From NCBI RefSeq assembly GCF_000516985.1, contig NW_006917097.1, forward strand, positions 1,488,001 to 1,552,000: a stretch of 64,000 bases of DNA, in the 5' to 3' direction. Origin of the DNA: Pestalotiopsis fici W106-1. Its lineage: Eukaryota > Ascomycota > Sordariomycetes > Amphisphaeriales > Sporocadaceae. The translations under genes were made by a program, and so were the position numbers. The notes below the pieces were generated by a model. It made no database searches, was not told where the DNA came from, and worked only from the letters and a program-made list of their open reading frames with translations. Shown piece by piece: positions 62,377-64,000 of this stretch. Positions within the stretch are counted from its first letter, which is position 1, and each line of letters opens with the position of its first letter.

Positions 62377-62502
62377 TTCACAACTGCGTTTACGGTGACG
62401 CCCGCGTTCTTGTAGTAGCACGCGAAGACTACTCTACAACACACCATCGACCTCCATATCCAAAATTGCACTGCTCCCATAGCTGAGCAGCACATCTTCA
62501 AT

Positions 62503-64000
62503 ATGCCTAGCAGAACAGAAGGATTGGTATTGACTGTGGACCCCCATGTCCTCCACAAGGTCGACACCGAGAACCCACAAAACTTCTTCAGCATTTGGGC
62601 TCGTAAGTCTCTCGCGCTCCTGCCGTCACCGCCACCGCTACCATCCAACACCATGTGTGGTGTCTCGTAACTAACATACAGCTACTAGTATTCTCCAGAT
62701 GCGCCGATTCGGTAGAGCAAGGCCGCCGGTTAGAGAACCTTAGTTGGAGGTTATGGAACCGCGAGATCCAATGTTGCGAGGCAGGACAGACAAAGGACCA
62801 AGTCGACTCCCACGCCACATCGGTACCAAAGGATATTCCCAGCTACCAGATTGCAACTGAGATGCCTCAATTGTCTGGCAGCGTCGATTCAGCCATTGAG
62901 GACGACGAGGAAGCTGTCGAGTTCTCCTCTGAGCTGGAGCCAGTAGATATTCTGAGACCCGCAATCGTTCGACAGGATTCGTGCGCCAGTAGTCAAAGCC
63001 GTGGACGGGAACGTCACATCACCTCGGACCACCTTGAGCGCATGGTTGTCAGCATTATCCAGGAGAGAGAGCCCAACTTGAATCCATTGCCGGAGATGAG
63101 CTCGCCGTCGCTAGAGCCCGAGTCTGAAGCTTCTGGCTCTGCCTTCTCGTCGGCAACCCAGGACGCCATGGAATCACCAACCACCCCGGCAACCGAGCCC
63201 ATGGGCCACTCGATGGAACAGGGCCAATACACCGACTCCTCCGAGCTGGCATCTTCGGCAAACACGCACAACACTCAAGTCATCCGTGGCTTCTCGCCAT
63301 CTCAAATTCCCATTCCTTCCCTGCGTATCATGAGCCAAGAATTTTCCAAGGCCTCTGACGTAGATGCCATTCCTGAGCCGCTCTCTTCCCCAGCTCACAA
63401 GCCTGTTCAGCTTCGCAAGAAGCCTGCGAAGTTTGCTCTCGGAGGCTCTTCGGGTGATGAGTCGTCGCCCAGCCTGGAAACTCGCCAGCCCATGATCCAG
63501 CAACCCAAGAAGAAGAGCATGTTCTCCATCGGAGAATCCTCCGCCAGCAACGATGAGACCCCATCTCTGAAGAGTGCTATGCACTCAGCCCGACCCAACT
63601 CCCTCCTCAGCGCCCAGAAGAAGCAGACTTCATTCAGCAACCAGGTGACCACACGAACCATTCAGACACCAAGCGATCAGAGCGATAGCTACATGGATGA
63701 GAGCGCCATCGACGATGACGATGAGGATTCTGACTGGGAGGATAGCATCGAAGAGAGTGGCAAGTCCAGCATGGATGATCCTGTTACATTCAAGCGAGTG
63801 CCTTCAAAGCCAAACTTGACTTCCCAGCGATCCCTCATCAGCCTGATGTTTGCTGGTCAGGAGCAACAGCGTCCTGGCCTGGGCAACCACGCCTCGCAGT
63901 CTACCTCGGCCATCCCACAGCAGAGATCCCGCACCTACCACAATGCCCCACAGATGGTTGCCTCTCCTAACGATTCCGATGATCATGGTCTCGAGATGAA
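62503..64000 (+). CDS. GATA_AreA (DUF1752) domain regulator, Mks1-like, 5' part
   Basis: The start of a gene that runs off the right edge. Exon 1 is 62503-62602, an 86-bp intron follows (62603-62688, GTAAGT...CTAG), and exon 2 stays open to 64000. Splicing joins NFFSIWA to LFSRCADSVEQGRRLENL and SWRLWNRE, the conserved motif shared by the N-terminus of the GATA factor AreA and by Mks1-type proteins that modulate nitrogen and TOR signalling. No GATA zinc finger is visible in this part. Ser/Pro-rich disordered sequence follows, with repeated KKPAKFALGGSS, KKKSMFSIGESS and KKQTSFSNQV modules like those of the associated DUF3295 region, and an acidic patch (DDDDEDSDWEDS). It is probably a nuclear or cytosolic regulator; the visible part is about 470 aa. 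Confidence 0.8.

Larger units (their letters stand above)
40400..62502. other. 22-kb region without a recognisable protein gene
   Basis: Across both strands I find no ORF or exon chain with domain motifs, coding-like composition or clean family similarity. The longest ORFs (206 aa at 53181-53801 minus, 190 aa at 41624-42196 minus, 179 aa at 59829-60368 plus) are low-complexity or carry overlapping frames of equal length, as expected by chance. Composition is mixed rather than strongly AT-rich, so it does not look like a heavily mutated repeat block. It contains homopolymer and dinucleotide repeats listed separately and GTAGGTAC-type motifs near 56096, 57764, 58565, 58683 and 61771. It may be regulatory DNA, encode long non-coding RNA, or supply a long leader for the gene at 62503. 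Confidence 0.6.

Noticed and set aside
40400..62502. Possible CRISPR-like or satellite array in the gap
   Set aside because: Only simple homopolymer, di- and trinucleotide repeats were found; no regularly spaced direct repeats.

Overview
The window looks like chromosomal DNA of a filamentous ascomycete, most likely a Sordariomycete and perhaps Hypocreales (inference). Genes are split by short introns of about 47-90 bp with GTAAGT/GTGAGT-type donors and CAG/TAG acceptors. Gene content is typically fungal: Zn(II)2Cys6 regulator, RTA1, HET, NACHT-ankyrin and secreted plant-polymer hydrolases. Exon structures were rebuilt by hand; most join in frame into proteins of the expected family length. 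No transposase, rRNA, tRNA or CRISPR array was recognised.

Region 1 (1-3981) has no recognisable gene. Region 2 (3982-19264) is a block for breaking down plant polymers and phenolics, mostly on the minus strand: a secreted GMC oxidoreductase, a secreted tannase/feruloyl esterase, an F-box relic, a GH28 rhamnogalacturonase-like enzyme, a second tannase-family esterase without a visible signal peptide, and a Zn2Cys6 transcription factor. An RTA1-type membrane protein follows on the plus strand. Region 3 (19582-29051) holds a large intronless HET-domain gene, an eight-exon amidase, a secreted GH5 exo-beta-1,3-glucanase and, directly behind it, a decayed third tannase copy.

Region 4 (29478-40399) is the most interesting part. 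It has three adjacent genes: a seven-exon NLR-like gene (hydrolase-like N-terminus, NACHT-like NTPase, ankyrin repeats, ZZ zinc finger) whose hydrolase nucleophile and Walker A motifs are missing; a divergent intronless gene for a 283-aa protein of unknown function; and a four-exon gene joining ankyrin repeats to a subtilisin-like protease with an intact Asp-His-Ser triad. Together with the HET gene this resembles a self/non-self recognition (heterokaryon incompatibility or cell-death) locus. The protease beside a 283-aa protein recalls the known HET-Q1/HET-Q2 gasdermin-protease pairing, but that parallel is inference.

Region 5 (40400-62502) is about 22 kb in which I find no convincing protein-coding gene, only simple repeats and short chance ORFs. 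Region 6 (62503 to the window end) is the 5' part of an AreA-N-terminal-domain (GATA_AreA/DUF1752) protein resembling Mks1-type nitrogen regulators; it runs off the window. The large gap may be its regulatory or leader region.
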